Shown here piece by piece: positions 1 to 9,512 of a DNA stretch of 64,000 nt. A model generated the notes under the pieces. It had not been told where the DNA came from, did not search any database, and saw only the letters and a list, made by a program, of their open reading frames with translations. The stretch spans positions 486,021 to 550,020 of the forward strand of contig CBDCLG010000017.1 in NCBI GenBank assembly GCA_965218625.1, in the 5' to 3' direction. The stretch is from Bin5 sp965218625. GTDB lineage: Bacteria > Chloroflexota > Anaerolineae > Caldilineales > Caldilineaceae. A program made the position numbers and the translations under genes. The first letter of the stretch is position 1; every line of letters begins with the position of its first letter.

Positions 1-12
1 AGAGGTATAACT

Positions 13-1212
13 ATGAACAACATCAGACCAATAAGAAGCGAGGAGGACTACCAGGCTGCGATGGCCCGAATTCGCGAGCTTATGGGCGCGGAAGTGGATA
101 CGCCCGAAGGCGACGAACTCGACGTGCTGGCCGACCTCGTCTCCGTATACGAGGACAGGCACTACCCTGCCAGCATTCCCAGTGCCGTTGATGCCATCGA
201 ATTTCGTATGGACCAGACCGGATTGACCCGGCGCGACCTGATCTCCTTTATCGGCAGCAGACAGAAAGTCTCCGAAGTACTGGCGGGCAAGCGGGATATA
301 ACCATGTCGATGGCTCGCGCGCTGCACATACACTTGGGGATACCGGCCGATGTCCTATTGCAGGAACCCGGCGCGGCCTTCGACTCTACCTTTGAGGAGA
401 TCGAGCCGGGCCGCTTTCCCTTGAAGGAGATGGCCAAACGCGGTTGGATCGACCAACTTCCCGACCTCATTGACCGTGCCGAAGAGGTCATCCGGGCCAT
501 GCTGGAAAAGGCGGGAGGCCTCGAAACAGCCGCCCTGCCTCTCTTTCGAAAGAACGGCCATCGCCGCATCAACGCCAAGACCGACCCCTACGCGCTCAGG
601 GCCTGGTGCTGGCGCGTCCTGGGAGTTGCCAATGAAAATCCGCCCCACACCGACTATCAGCCGGGTACTGTAACGGCACAGTTCATGCGCGAAGTCGCCC
701 AGCTAAGCATATACGAAGACGGCCCACGACGCGCGCGCGCGTGCCTGGCCGACCACGGCATCGTCCTCGTGGTCGAGCGGCATTTGCCCCGCACCCATCT
801 CGACGGCGCGGCTTTGCGCCTCGCCGACGGCCGCCCGGTCATTGGCCTCACCTTACGTTTCGACCGCATCGACAATTTCTGGTTCAGCCTCATGCACGAG
901 CTGGCCCACGTAGGCCTGCACCTGGACCAGGGGCAAGATGAACCGTTCATTGACGACTTGTCGCTGAAAGACGCCGATCCGTTGGAGGCGGAGGCAGACC
1001 AACACGCGCAGGACGCGCTCATCCCGCGGGACATTTGGGAATCCAGCCCCGTGCGCGATGAAGCGACCGTGCTGGCGGTCTACGATCTCGCACGGGACGT
1101 CGACGTCCACCCGGCGGTGATCGCCGGCCGCGTGCGCCACGAGCGGGGCAACTACCGGCTGCTATCGCAGCTCGTTGGGAGTGGGAAAGTTCGGCGGCAG
1201 TTTGAAAGGTGA
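13..1212 (+). CDS. HigA-like HTH / ImmA-IrrE metallopeptidase protein
   Basis: The 399-residue product has an N-terminal HigA-type helix-turn-helix region (about residues 50-115, with the stretch GSRQKVSEVLAGKR). It continues into an ImmA/IrrE-type peptidase domain whose zinc motif HELAH lies at residues 295-299. Family members act as antitoxin or anti-repressor proteases that cleave DNA-binding regulators. An AGAGG ribosome-binding site sits at bases 1-5, seven bases before the ATG. Such genes usually follow a RelE/HigB-type toxin; if one exists here it lies left of the window. It is the first of three ImmA/IrrE genes in the window and differs from the other two in having a HigA-like rather than Xre-like head. 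The function beyond family level is inferred. Confidence 0.85.
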   Translation: MNNIRPIRSEEDYQAAMARIRELMGAEVDTPEGDELDVLADLVSVYEDRHYPASIPSAVDAIEFRMDQTGLTRRDLISFIGSRQKVSEVLAGKRDITMSMARALHIHLGIPADVLLQEPGAAFDSTFEEIEPGRFPLKEMAKRGWIDQLPDLIDRAEEVIRAMLEKAGGLETAALPLFRKNGHRRINAKTDPYALRAWCWRVLGVANENPPHTDYQPGTVTAQFMREVAQLSIYEDGPRRARACLADHGIVLVVERHLPRTHLDGAALRLADGRPVIGLTLRFDRIDNFWFSLMHELAHVGLHLDQGQDEPFIDDLSLKDADPLEAEADQHAQDALIPRDIWESSPVRDEATVLAVYDLARDVDVHPAVIAGRVRHERGNYRLLSQLVGSGKVRRQFER

Positions 1213-1711
1213 ACTGTCTGACGGGACCGGTTTTTGAAGCCAACCTTACGTATCGTGTTTTGACTTTCAGCTGTTGACAACGAACCGTTTTGTTTTTCAT
1301 GAAACGCCCTTTCGTTAACAGCAGACCCGTTTGATCTTCACAGATGAACGGCAAGGGCGGTAACTGGCAGCAAAATATTCTCCTCCGCAAAAGCCACTCT
1401 CGCCGACGGCGCGCAGGTCGCCCCCGACTGGCTACAGATCATCGGCAGGAATCGTCGCAAAATAGAGCCGGTATGCCAGCGAACGGGACGGAGGAATCTC
1501 CGCTACATTGTCGGTTTCCGTGCGCATGGTAGAATAGACTGAGATTTGTGGACTGTGATTGGAAGTTTGACAGGAGAATCGGCGTTCAAATCGGCGCGCC
1601 GCGTTTGTGTGTTTTGCGCGCGTCAGGGCAAGACGCCGCAGTCGATTGGTTTGCCGCCTTTGCCAAGGCGCGGAGATTAGCCGCGGCAAGGCACAGGCAG
1701 AGGGACGCGAA
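1213..1711. other. intergenic region upstream of secA
   Basis: No coding frame here resembles a protein. The only signals I see are a weak sigma-70-like promoter (TTGTCG, 16-base spacer, TAGAAT at 1530-1535) and a TTGACA at 1275-1280 without a convincing -10 box. No tRNA-like or terminator-like fold was recognised. Confidence 0.4.
1508..1535 (+). promoter_or_regulatory. possible secA promoter
   Basis: TTGTCG at 1508-1513 and TAGAAT at 1530-1535 are separated by 16 bases and lie about 177 bases before the secA start codon. The -10 box matches the sigma-70 consensus at five of six positions and the -35 box at four. This is a prediction by eye only. Confidence 0.3.
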
Positions 1712-4648
1712 ATGCTCAAGAAAGTTCTGACCAAAATCGTCGGTGACCCGAACGAGAAGGAGCTGAAGCGACTGCAGCCGCTTGTTGAGGAGATCAACGG
1801 GCTGGAAGAGCGCATCGCTCGCATGGAGAACGACCAGTTCAAAGAGATGACGGAACAGTTCCGGCGGCGGATCAGCGACGAGACGACCGGCTTGCGGGAT
1901 GCCCTGGCCGCCGCCGAAGGCGAGTACGCGGCCATCGCTGGCACCGATGAACAGCGCTTTGCCCGCATCGAAGTGGAACGGATCCGCAAGGAGCTGCTCG
2001 ACCGGGAGCAGGAGATCCTCGACGAGGAGATGCCGGAGGCGTTCGCGGCGGTGCGCGAGACCGCGCGCCGCACGATCGGCCTGCGTCACTATGACGTGCA
2101 GCTGATCGGCGGGGGCGTTCTGCATTCGAGCAAGATCGCGGAGATGAAGACGGGGGAGGGCAAGACGCTGGTGGCGACGCTGCCGCTCTATCTGAACGCG
2201 CTGTCCGGGCGGGGCGCGCATCTGGTCACGCCCAACGACTATCTGTCGAAGGTCGGCTTGCAGCTGATGGGGCCGGTCTACCAGTTGCTGGGGCTGTCGG
2301 CGGCGGTGATCCAGAACAGCGCGGGCAACCCGGACATGGGCAGCTTTCTCTACGATCCCGAATTCCCCGCGGAGGACGACCGCTTCCAGAACCTGCGCCC
2401 GATCACGCGGCAGGAGGCCTACCAGGCCGACATCACCTACGGCACGAACAACGAGTTCGGTTTCGACTATCTGCGCGACAACATGGTGCTGGACAAGACG
2501 CGGCAGTCGCAGCGGGAGCTGCACTATGCGATCGTCGATGAGGTGGACAACATCCTGATCGACGAAGCGCGCACGCCGCTGATCATCTCGGGCGAGTCGC
2601 AGGAGAGCAGCAGCTATTACAGCCAGTTCGCGCATCTGGTGCGCGGCATGCGGCCCGGGACCGACTACGAAATCAACGAAAAGGAGAAGGTCGCCACGCT
2701 GACGGAAGAGGGCATCGCCGCGGTGGAGAAGAAGCTGGGGTTGGAGAACCTGTACGATCCGGCCCATTTCGAGATGCTGCCCTATCTGGACAATGCGCTG
2801 CGGGGCCATGCGCTCTATCACCGCGACAAGGACTACATCATCCGCGGCAACGAGGTGATCATCGTTGACGAGTTCACCGGGCGGCTGATGGAGGGGCGCC
2901 GCTACGGCGAGGGTCTGCACCAGGCGATTGAGGCCAAGGAGGGCGTGCGGGTCAAGAAGGAGTCGATGACGCTGGCGACGATCACCTTCCAGAACTTCTT
3001 CCGCATGTATGACAAGCTGGCTGGCATGACCGGCACGGCCAAGACGGAGGAGGAGGAGTTCCAGAGCATCTACAATCTGGATGTGGTTGCGATCCCGACC
3101 CATCTGCCGACGATCCGGGCGGACCACGAGGATTTGATCTACAAGAACCAGGCGGCCAAATTCAGCGCCGTGATCGATGAGATCAAGGGCGCGCACGAGC
3201 AGGGGCAGCCGGTGCTGGTGGGCACGGTCGCGATCGAGACAAGCGAGCTGGTCAGCCGCATGTTGAAGCGCCGCGGCATTCCGCATGAGGTGCTCAACGC
3301 CAAGAACCACGAACGCGAGGCAACGATCATCGCGCAGGCGGGGCGGCCCGGCGCGGTCACGATCGCGACCAATATGGCCGGCCGCGGCGTCGATATCCTG
3401 CTGGGCGGCAACTATGCGGGCCTCGCCCGCGACCAGCTGCGCAAAGAGGGAGTCGAACTGATGGGCATCCCGCAGCGGGCGTGGAACCACTGCCTGGAGC
3501 TGATCAAGAATGACCAGGACCCGACGGAGAGCTATAACACGCCGTGGGCCGCGGTGCTGAAAGAGAGGTGGGACGAGACGAAGCAGGACCAGGAACAGGT
3601 GAAGGCCGGGGGCGGGCTGTATGTGGTGGGCACCGAACGCCACGAGGCGCGGCGCATCGACAACCAGCTGCGCGGCCGTTCCGGTCGCCTGGGCGACCCG
3701 GGCGCGAGTCGCTTCTTCCTCAGCCTGGAGGACGACCTCGTGCGGCGTTTCGGCGGCGACCGCGTGACCGGCGTGATGGATAAACTCGGCCTGGAGGACG
3801 ATCAGCCGATCAAGCACAATATGATCAGCAAGGCGATCGAGAACGCGCAGACCCGCGTCGAGGGCCACAACTTCGACATACGCAAGCACGTGCTCAAATA
3901 TGACGAGGTGGTCAACGAGCAGCGCGAGACGATCTACATGCAGCGGCGGCGGCTTCTGAATGAGCCGTCATTGAAGCCCGCCATCGAGGAGCTGATCGCC
4001 GACGAAATCGAAGCGGAGGTGGAGCAGCACACCGCAAATCGATTCGAAGACGAATGGAATCCGGAAGAGCTGCTCCTCGGCCTGCGCACGGTCTTTCCCT
4101 TTCCGCAGAACTCCGACACTGCGCAGTGGCAGGAGCTGGACGCGGACGCCATCGCAGGGCAGGCAACCGAAATTGCGCACCAGGTCTATGATCGGAAAGA
4201 GCAGGAGATCGACGCCGAAATGCTGCGCGATGCCGAGCGCCAGATCATGCTGCGCGCGGTGGACCACCGCTGGGTGCGCCACCTGACCGACCTGGACCGG
4301 CTGCGGGAGGGGATCGGGCTGCAGGCGATTGCGCAGGTCGACCCGCTCGTTGCCTACAAACGCGAAGCCTTTGCCATGTACCAGGAGCTGATGAACGACA
4401 TCCGCTCCGACATTGTGAAGACGGTGATGACGCTGCAGGTGGCGAAGGCGCCGACGCTGCCGACGCCGATCGCGCGCAATATCCAGACGAATCAGCAGGA
4501 CATGTCGCAGCCGCGCACGGTGCGCAACACCAGCAACCGGCCCAAGCGCAACGACCCCTGCTGGTGCGGCAGCGGCAAAAAGTACAAAATCTGCCACATG
4601 AAGAGCGACGCCAAGCAGGGCGGCGCGCCCGTGCGCCAGGTGGCGTAG
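1712..4648 (+). CDS. secA: preprotein translocase ATPase SecA
   Basis: SecA is the motor that pushes unfolded precursor proteins through SecYEG at the cytoplasmic membrane. The 978-residue product shows the Walker A segment MKTGEGKT (residues 145-152), the Walker B segment DEVDNILIDEARTP (from residue 276) and the helicase region RIDNQLRGRSGR. A roughly 60-residue insertion separates MAGRGVDILLGGN from GTERHEARR, longer than in E. coli. The C-terminal SEC-C zinc motif has C950, C952, C961 and H962. The frame is open further upstream, but the start at 1712 has an AGAGGGA ribosome-binding site and gives the usual MLKKVLTKI-type N-terminus. The gene is intact and stands alone on its strand. Confidence 0.97.
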   Translation: MLKKVLTKIVGDPNEKELKRLQPLVEEINGLEERIARMENDQFKEMTEQFRRRISDETTGLRDALAAAEGEYAAIAGTDEQRFARIEVERIRKELLDREQEILDEEMPEAFAAVRETARRTIGLRHYDVQLIGGGVLHSSKIAEMKTGEGKTLVATLPLYLNALSGRGAHLVTPNDYLSKVGLQLMGPVYQLLGLSAAVIQNSAGNPDMGSFLYDPEFPAEDDRFQNLRPITRQEAYQADITYGTNNEFGFDYLRDNMVLDKTRQSQRELHYAIVDEVDNILIDEARTPLIISGESQESSSYYSQFAHLVRGMRPGTDYEINEKEKVATLTEEGIAAVEKKLGLENLYDPAHFEMLPYLDNALRGHALYHRDKDYIIRGNEVIIVDEFTGRLMEGRRYGEGLHQAIEAKEGVRVKKESMTLATITFQNFFRMYDKLAGMTGTAKTEEEEFQSIYNLDVVAIPTHLPTIRADHEDLIYKNQAAKFSAVIDEIKGAHEQGQPVLVGTVAIETSELVSRMLKRRGIPHEVLNAKNHEREATIIAQAGRPGAVTIATNMAGRGVDILLGGNYAGLARDQLRKEGVELMGIPQRAWNHCLELIKNDQDPTESYNTPWAAVLKERWDETKQDQEQVKAGGGLYVVGTERHEARRIDNQLRGRSGRLGDPGASRFFLSLEDDLVRRFGGDRVTGVMDKLGLEDDQPIKHNMISKAIENAQTRVEGHNFDIRKHVLKYDEVVNEQRETIYMQRRRLLNEPSLKPAIEELIADEIEAEVEQHTANRFEDEWNPEELLLGLRTVFPFPQNSDTAQWQELDADAIAGQATEIAHQVYDRKEQEIDAEMLRDAERQIMLRAVDHRWVRHLTDLDRLREGIGLQAIAQVDPLVAYKREAFAMYQELMNDIRSDIVKTVMTLQVAKAPTLPTPIARNIQTNQQDMSQPRTVRNTSNRPKRNDPCWCGSGKKYKICHMKSDAKQGGAPVRQVA

Positions 4649-4718
4649 GCTTTTGTGGTAAGCGCCGCCCTGCAAGCAACACCGGCGGCGCAGCGAGGCG
4701 GGAGGGAGAATCGCGACA

Positions 4719-5912
4719 ATGCCCAGGGTCAATCCAGATATCATGGTATGGGCCCGCGAGACGGCCGGCCTTACGCAAGAGGAAGCGGCCACAAAGCTGG
4801 GCTTCCGCGACAGTTCCAAATCCTCCGCGGTGGAGAAGCTGGCCCGTATTGAGCGCGGCCAGAAAGAGCCGTCCCGGCCCCAATTGATAAAGATGACGGG
4901 ACAGTAGCGCCGTCCACTGCTCACCTTTTACCTCTCCAAACCGCCGCGGAAGGGTGACCGCGGGGTTGATTTCCGGACTCTGCCCCAAAGTGAAGCTACA
5001 CCCGAAGAAGCGCTGCTGGACGCATTGATCCGGGAGATCAGGGCACGCCAGAGCATGGTTCGCGTGATCATGGAGGATGAAGAGGAAGCGGAGCCGCTGC
5101 CTTTCGTCGGCTCCCACCGCATAGAGGATGGCCGCACGGCGGTTTTGGAGTCTTTGCGTGCATTGCTGGGTATTGATGCGGCGGACTACCGCGCTCAGCG
5201 AGACGCCTCAGCCGCTTTTTCCCTGTTGCGCAAAAGCGCCGAGGAGGCAGGCATCTTCGTTCTGCTCAAGGGGAATTTGGGGAATTACAAGACTGCGCTT
5301 GATACAACGGTCTTTCGGGGCTTCGCCATCGCGGACGAAGTGGCCCCCTTCATCGTGATCAACGACCAAGACGCCCGACCGGCCTGGTCCTTTAGCCTGT
5401 TGCACGAAACCGTTCATTTGCTGCTGGGTCATACCGGGATCAGCGCAAGCAATGCGGAGAACAGGATAGAACGGTTCTGCAACGACGTTGCCGGGGAGTT
5501 CCTGCTGCCTGCAAGGGACTTGGATCGACTCACCTTTGAGAACAGCAGCGAGATTGGCGCTATCACGGAGCAGATCAGTGCTTTGGCAAATGAGTTCAAC
5601 CTAAGCCGCGCCATGGTTGCCTACAAAGCATACTCGGCTGACCGCATCTCCCAGGAGACATACAACCGGTTGAGAACTGCCTTCCGCCAAGCGTGGCAAG
5701 AGGAACGGAAACACCGTCGCGAGCAAGCACGCGAGCAAAACGGCGGACCCAGCTACTATACAGTCCGCCGCCATCGACTCGGAACTCGGATCATAGGGAT
5801 AGTGAGGCGAATGTTGGCGGCAGACGCGCTGTCAACCTCCAAGGCAGCACAGATCTTGGGCGTCAAGCCACGGCAAGTACAGCCATTGCTGGACACCGGC
5901 AGTTCACTATAG
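4719..5912 (+). pseudogene. Xre-ImmA/IrrE regulator interrupted by an in-frame TAG
   Basis: Translation from 4719 gives an Xre-type helix-turn-helix (MPRVNPDIMVWARETAGLT) that ends at a TAG at 4905-4907. The same frame resumes at once with RRPLLTFYLSKPP and runs to 5912 with an ImmA/IrrE peptidase domain whose zinc motif HETVH falls at residues 229-233 of the reconstructed protein. The intact relative at 31998-33188 has the same length (396 versus 397 residues) and its zinc motif at exactly the same residues. The stop replaces a position that is normally tyrosine in this family (KQYRRPLL), so one TAC/TAT to TAG change explains the break. A sequencing error, a true nonsense mutation or amber readthrough all fit. 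A separate product starting at 5025 would keep the peptidase but lose the DNA-binding head. It is followed three bases later by a DUF4411 gene. Confidence 0.85.
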
Positions 5913-5915
5913 GCG

Positions 5916-6332
5916 GTGTCTGTGCTTTACCTACTCGACGCCAATGTCCTCATTGACGCCAACCGTGACTACTATCCTATCGCGAGGGTCCCGGAATTCT
6001 GGGACTGGTTATTGGAGATGGGTAGGCTCGACCGGATCAAGGTTCCTCAAGAGATCTATGAGGAAGTTATCTTTCCCCGCCCTTCAAAGGACAAAAAAGA
6101 CCCATTGGTCGAATGGATGAAGGAAAACAGCGAGACGTTGGTGCTTGGTGAAGAAGCCGTCGAGGAACTGGTTGGCCGCGTCACCGAGCAGGGATACGCC
6201 CGCGACTTGACCGATGTTGATATTCAAAAGATAGGACGGGACCCGTTTTGGCAGGGAGCGCGGCCTTTTCAATATAGCCTTTCCGCCAAATTACTCCACC
6301 AGCCAGCATTTCTACGTGAACTACACCAATGA
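5916..6332 (+). pseudogene. DUF4411 (PIN-like) gene truncated at its 3' end
   Basis: The product begins with the DUF4411 signature LLDANVLIDANRDYYP, a PIN-nuclease-like fold commonly encoded just after ImmA/IrrE genes in toxin-antitoxin-like pairs. Start is GTG at 5916, three bases after the upstream stop. Family resemblance continues through DVDIQKIGRDPF (to about base 6247). The expected C-terminal third, which in the intact homologue at 33185-33727 carries RPVADPFVIARAKCLENGCVVTNE, is missing. From about 6250 the DNA instead belongs, in another frame, to a sugar dehydrogenase, so the last 25 or so residues of the open frame are not family sequence. The conserved third acidic residues of the active site are therefore probably lost and the protein is likely non-functional. 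Confidence 0.75.
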
Positions 6333-7146
6333 GGAAGGCACCACCGTCATCAGCCGCTTTACCACGAGCGGCGACCAGGATCGAGCCGATCCTGACAGCG
6401 AAGAGATTCTTCTTGCCATTGACCAGCCGGACGCTCTTCACAATGGCGGCCGAATGGCTTTCGGCCCGCAGGACGGCTATCTGTACATTGGCAATGGGGA
6501 CGGCGGTCGCTGGTATGAAAACACCGGCCAAAACCCCAGCTCATTGCTGGGCAAAATGCTACGGATCGACGTAGAGTCGGGCGTTAAGCCATACGGTATC
6601 CCGGCAAGCAACCCGTTCGCCGAAGCGGACGGCTACCGAGGTGAGATCTGGGCTCTGGGTCTGCGCAACCCGTGGGGATTTGCGTTTGATAGAGAGACCG
6701 GAGCGCTCTTTATTCCCGATGTAGGCAACAGTAGACTCGAAGAAGTAAACTTTCAACCCGCATCGAGCGCCGGGGGCGAGAACTACGGATGGCCTATGAT
6801 GGAGGGCAGCACCTGTTACGATCATTGGCCCTGCAGTGAGCGCGTGGACGGCTTGACCTCCCCTGTAGCCGAATACGACCATTCGCAGGGCTGCGCAGTT
6901 GTAGGCGGCATTGTCTATCGTGGAAACACCTTTCCCGACATGCAAGGCGTCTTCCTCTTTGCTGATTTCTGTCGTGGCCAGATTTGGGGATTGAAGCGTC
7001 CCGAGCCGGGTTCCCGGGAGGTGTGGCTAGGTGAGCTGTTGATGAACAGTTCCATTCCGATTAGCAGCGTCGGCGAAGACGAAGAGGGCAACGTCTATGT
7101 CGCCGGTTATGCAGACGGCGTTATCTATATGCCTACGGAGCAATAG
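6256..7146 (+). pseudogene. 5'-truncated PQQ-type glucose/sorbosone dehydrogenase
   Basis: From base 6256 the frame reads ERGLFNIAFPPNYSTSQ and continues to the TAG at 7144-7146 with GPQDGYLYIGNGDGG, GLRNPWGFAFDRETG and GGENYGWPMMEG. These are hallmarks of the soluble glucose/sorbosone dehydrogenase beta-propeller, which oxidises sugars with PQQ in the periplasm. It matches the middle and C-terminal parts of the lipoprotein at 48198-49741 almost motif for motif (ERGLFNVAFPP there). The signal peptide, discoidin domain and first propeller blades are absent, and no own start is visible before the GTG at 6316. It is fused abruptly to the DUF4411 gene and its 3' end overlaps the convergent rarA by 22 bases. 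Confidence 0.8.
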
Positions 7147-9407
7147 GCCACACGGAGCAAAATCGTACGGCGACGCCAGAGTACAGTGCGGTTCAATAGC
7201 TGGGCCCTGACCCAGCCTTCGATTTGCTCGACCTCTTCGGGCCCCATGCGTTCAGCCAGCCGCTCGGCGTAGGATCTGCGCCCGCCCAGCGCGGGGCCGA
7301 ACCAGCGCCGCACCATCGCTTCGGTAACGCGCAGTTCGGTACCGGCGTCGATGCGCTCCAGCGAGACGCGTCCGGACTGTGTCTGTGCGGGGAAGGCGGC
7401 AAACAGGGCGGCTTCCAATATATCCTCGTCCCAGTTGACCAGCCCGTCCGCGGCATCGGCGTAGACCGCCTCTTCCACCTCGACCAGCCTCTCCGCCAGC
7501 TCCGCCCGCAGCGTAGAGCGATCCCCCAGGTCGTAGATCCTCTGCGTATGTCTGGGGACCGTCTCAGCGAGGGCGAGCCACCCGGCAGGCGCCAGCTTCT
7601 GGGCCAACTGCGTAAGCGCGGCCCCTTTGTCGCTGGAACTGAGCAGGGCGTTGCGTCCGACAATGGCATCAAAACGCACTGCATCGGCTTCGAGCAGTTG
7701 CGCCAACTCCTCTATATGTCCGTGCAACAGGAGCGGCCGTGCCAACTCCTCCAGGTCTTGCGTCTGCTCCTGCAACGCGCGATGGTCGGCCTCGTTATAC
7801 GCCAGGGCGTAGACAGCGCCTTCGGGCACGCGGCGCAGCGCCTCCCAGGTCAGCAGCCCGCTGCCGGCGTTGAGGTCCAGCACAAGGCTATGGCGTTCAA
7901 GCGGGCCGCCGGCCAGGATGCGCTCCCGCAGCGCGGCCGCTGCTTCACCGGACTGCGCAACTGTACGTTGCAGCCAGCGCTCGCGGGCAGATCCGTCGCC
8001 TGACGCATCATATGTCAATATTTCCGGCGGCGCGCCGGATCCCTCCAACATCGCCGCCAGCTGCGCCTCGCGGCGACGGGTGGCGGCGGCGGCGATGACC
8101 GCTTCATAGCCCTGATCGGTCGGCTCGTAGAAGACATTGCCCTGCAGTGCGGCGGGGAGATACTGCTGCGCCACCCAGTGATCGCGATAGGCGTGGGGGT
8201 AGAGATAGCCGGCGCCGTGCCCAAAACCTTCGCTGTCGCGGTTGGCATCGCGCAGATGGCTGGGTACGTCGGAATCGGGTTCATTGCGGACGGCTTCGAG
8301 CGCATCGAAGAAGGCCATGACCGAGTTAGACTTCTCCGCCGTGGCCAGGTAGAGAGCGGCCTGCGCCAGGGGGAAGTTGCCCTCCGGCAGGCCGACGCGG
8401 TCGAAGGCCTGCGCGCAGGCGTTGACCACCTGAACGGCGCGGGGATCGGCCATGCCAACGTCCTCGCTCGCCAGGATCAACATGCGGCGGAAAATGAAAC
8501 GGGGGTCCTCGCCGGCGTAGATCATCTTCGCCAGCCAGTAGAGCGCCGCATCCGGGTCACTTCCGCGCAGGCTCTTGATGAAGGCGCTGATCGTGTCGAA
8601 ATGATAGTCGCCCTCCTTGTCATACAACACCGCGCGGCGTTGAATCGACTCCTCGGCGATGGCGAGGTTAATGCGTACCTGGCCCGACGGGTCCGGTTCT
8701 GTCGTTTCGACCGCCAACTCGAGCGCGTTGAGCACGGCGCGGGCGTCCCCATTGGCGATGGAAACGAGATGATCGGCCGCCTCCTCCTCGATCAGAACGC
8801 GCCGGTCGCCGTAGCCGCGGCCGGGCGTATTCAGCGCGGCCTGCATGATGTAACGCAGATGCTGCTCGGTCAGGCTCTTCAGCTGGAAGATTCGGCTGCG
8901 GCTGACGAGCGCCTTGTTGACTTCAAAGTAGGGATTTTCGGTTGTGGCGCCGATGAAGGTAACCGTTCCGTTCTCTACCCACGGCAGCAGCGCGTCCTGC
9001 TGCGCTTTGTTGAAGCGATGCACCTCGTCGACGAAGAGGATAGTCCCCTGATCGTACAGCGCCCAGCGTTCCTGGGCGTCGGTCACCGTTGCGCGAATCT
9101 CTTTGACGCCGGCAAGGACAGCGTTGAGCGCGCTGAAATGGGCCGCCGTCGTGTTGGCGATGACCTGGGCAAGCGTTGTCTTGCCCGTGCCGGGCGGCCC
9201 ATAAAATATAAGACTGCTCAACTGGTCCGCCTGAATCGCGCGGCGCAGGAGTCGTCCCGGCCCCACAATCGCTTCCTGGCCGATGAACTCATCGATTGTG
9301 CGCGGTCTCATGCGCGCGGCCAGGGGGGCGTTGGCGTCGATGCGTTCGTTGCGAGCCGATTCAAACAGATCACCGGCTGGTTGCCGGCCTTGTGTGTAGC
9401 GCACCAC
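7125..9407 (-). CDS. rarA: RarA/MgsA-type AAA ATPase with methyltransferase-like C-terminal extension
   Basis: RarA is a clamp-loader-like AAA+ ATPase acting at stalled replication forks. Residues 70-78 carry the Walker A GPPGTGKTT, residues 127-130 the Walker B DEVH, followed by sensor motif GATTENPYFEVN and the tetramerisation region up to about residue 430 (YLYPHAYRDHWVAQQYLP). The ordinary family ends near there. This 760-residue protein adds about 300 residues containing LVLDLNAGSGLL (508-519), which looks like the glycine-rich S-adenosylmethionine-binding loop of class I methyltransferases. Start is GTG at 9407 with a GAGG about ten bases upstream. The last residues overlap a truncated neighbour, so the natural stop may have been altered. 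It reads away from the DnaA-box cluster next to it. Confidence 0.9.
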   Translation of the reverse strand: MVRYTQGRQPAGDLFESARNERIDANAPLAARMRPRTIDEFIGQEAIVGPGRLLRRAIQADQLSSLIFYGPPGTGKTTLAQVIANTTAAHFSALNAVLAGVKEIRATVTDAQERWALYDQGTILFVDEVHRFNKAQQDALLPWVENGTVTFIGATTENPYFEVNKALVSRSRIFQLKSLTEQHLRYIMQAALNTPGRGYGDRRVLIEEEAADHLVSIANGDARAVLNALELAVETTEPDPSGQVRINLAIAEESIQRRAVLYDKEGDYHFDTISAFIKSLRGSDPDAALYWLAKMIYAGEDPRFIFRRMLILASEDVGMADPRAVQVVNACAQAFDRVGLPEGNFPLAQAALYLATAEKSNSVMAFFDALEAVRNEPDSDVPSHLRDANRDSEGFGHGAGYLYPHAYRDHWVAQQYLPAALQGNVFYEPTDQGYEAVIAAAATRRREAQLAAMLEGSGAPPEILTYDASGDGSARERWLQRTVAQSGEAAAALRERILAGGPLERHSLVLDLNAGSGLLTWEALRRVPEGAVYALAYNEADHRALQEQTQDLEELARPLLLHGHIEELAQLLEADAVRFDAIVGRNALLSSSDKGAALTQLAQKLAPAGWLALAETVPRHTQRIYDLGDRSTLRAELAERLVEVEEAVYADAADGLVNWDEDILEAALFAAFPAQTQSGRVSLERIDAGTELRVTEAMVRRWFGPALGGRRSYAERLAERMGPEEVEQIEGWVRAQLLNRTVLWRRRTILLRVAYCSVGI

Positions 9408-9512
9408 GAAAGAATCTACCTCGCGCTTGCAGACGTCCTGGGTTTAGCGAGCGCCCGCTGCGCTGTAACCTATCTCCTGACTGAAACGAGAACGTTTTGG
9501 GGGAGACGCGGC

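Noticed and set aside
1586..3889. Long open frame opposite secA
   Set aside because: It is a GC-rich antisense shadow; secA itself has clear motifs and codon structure.
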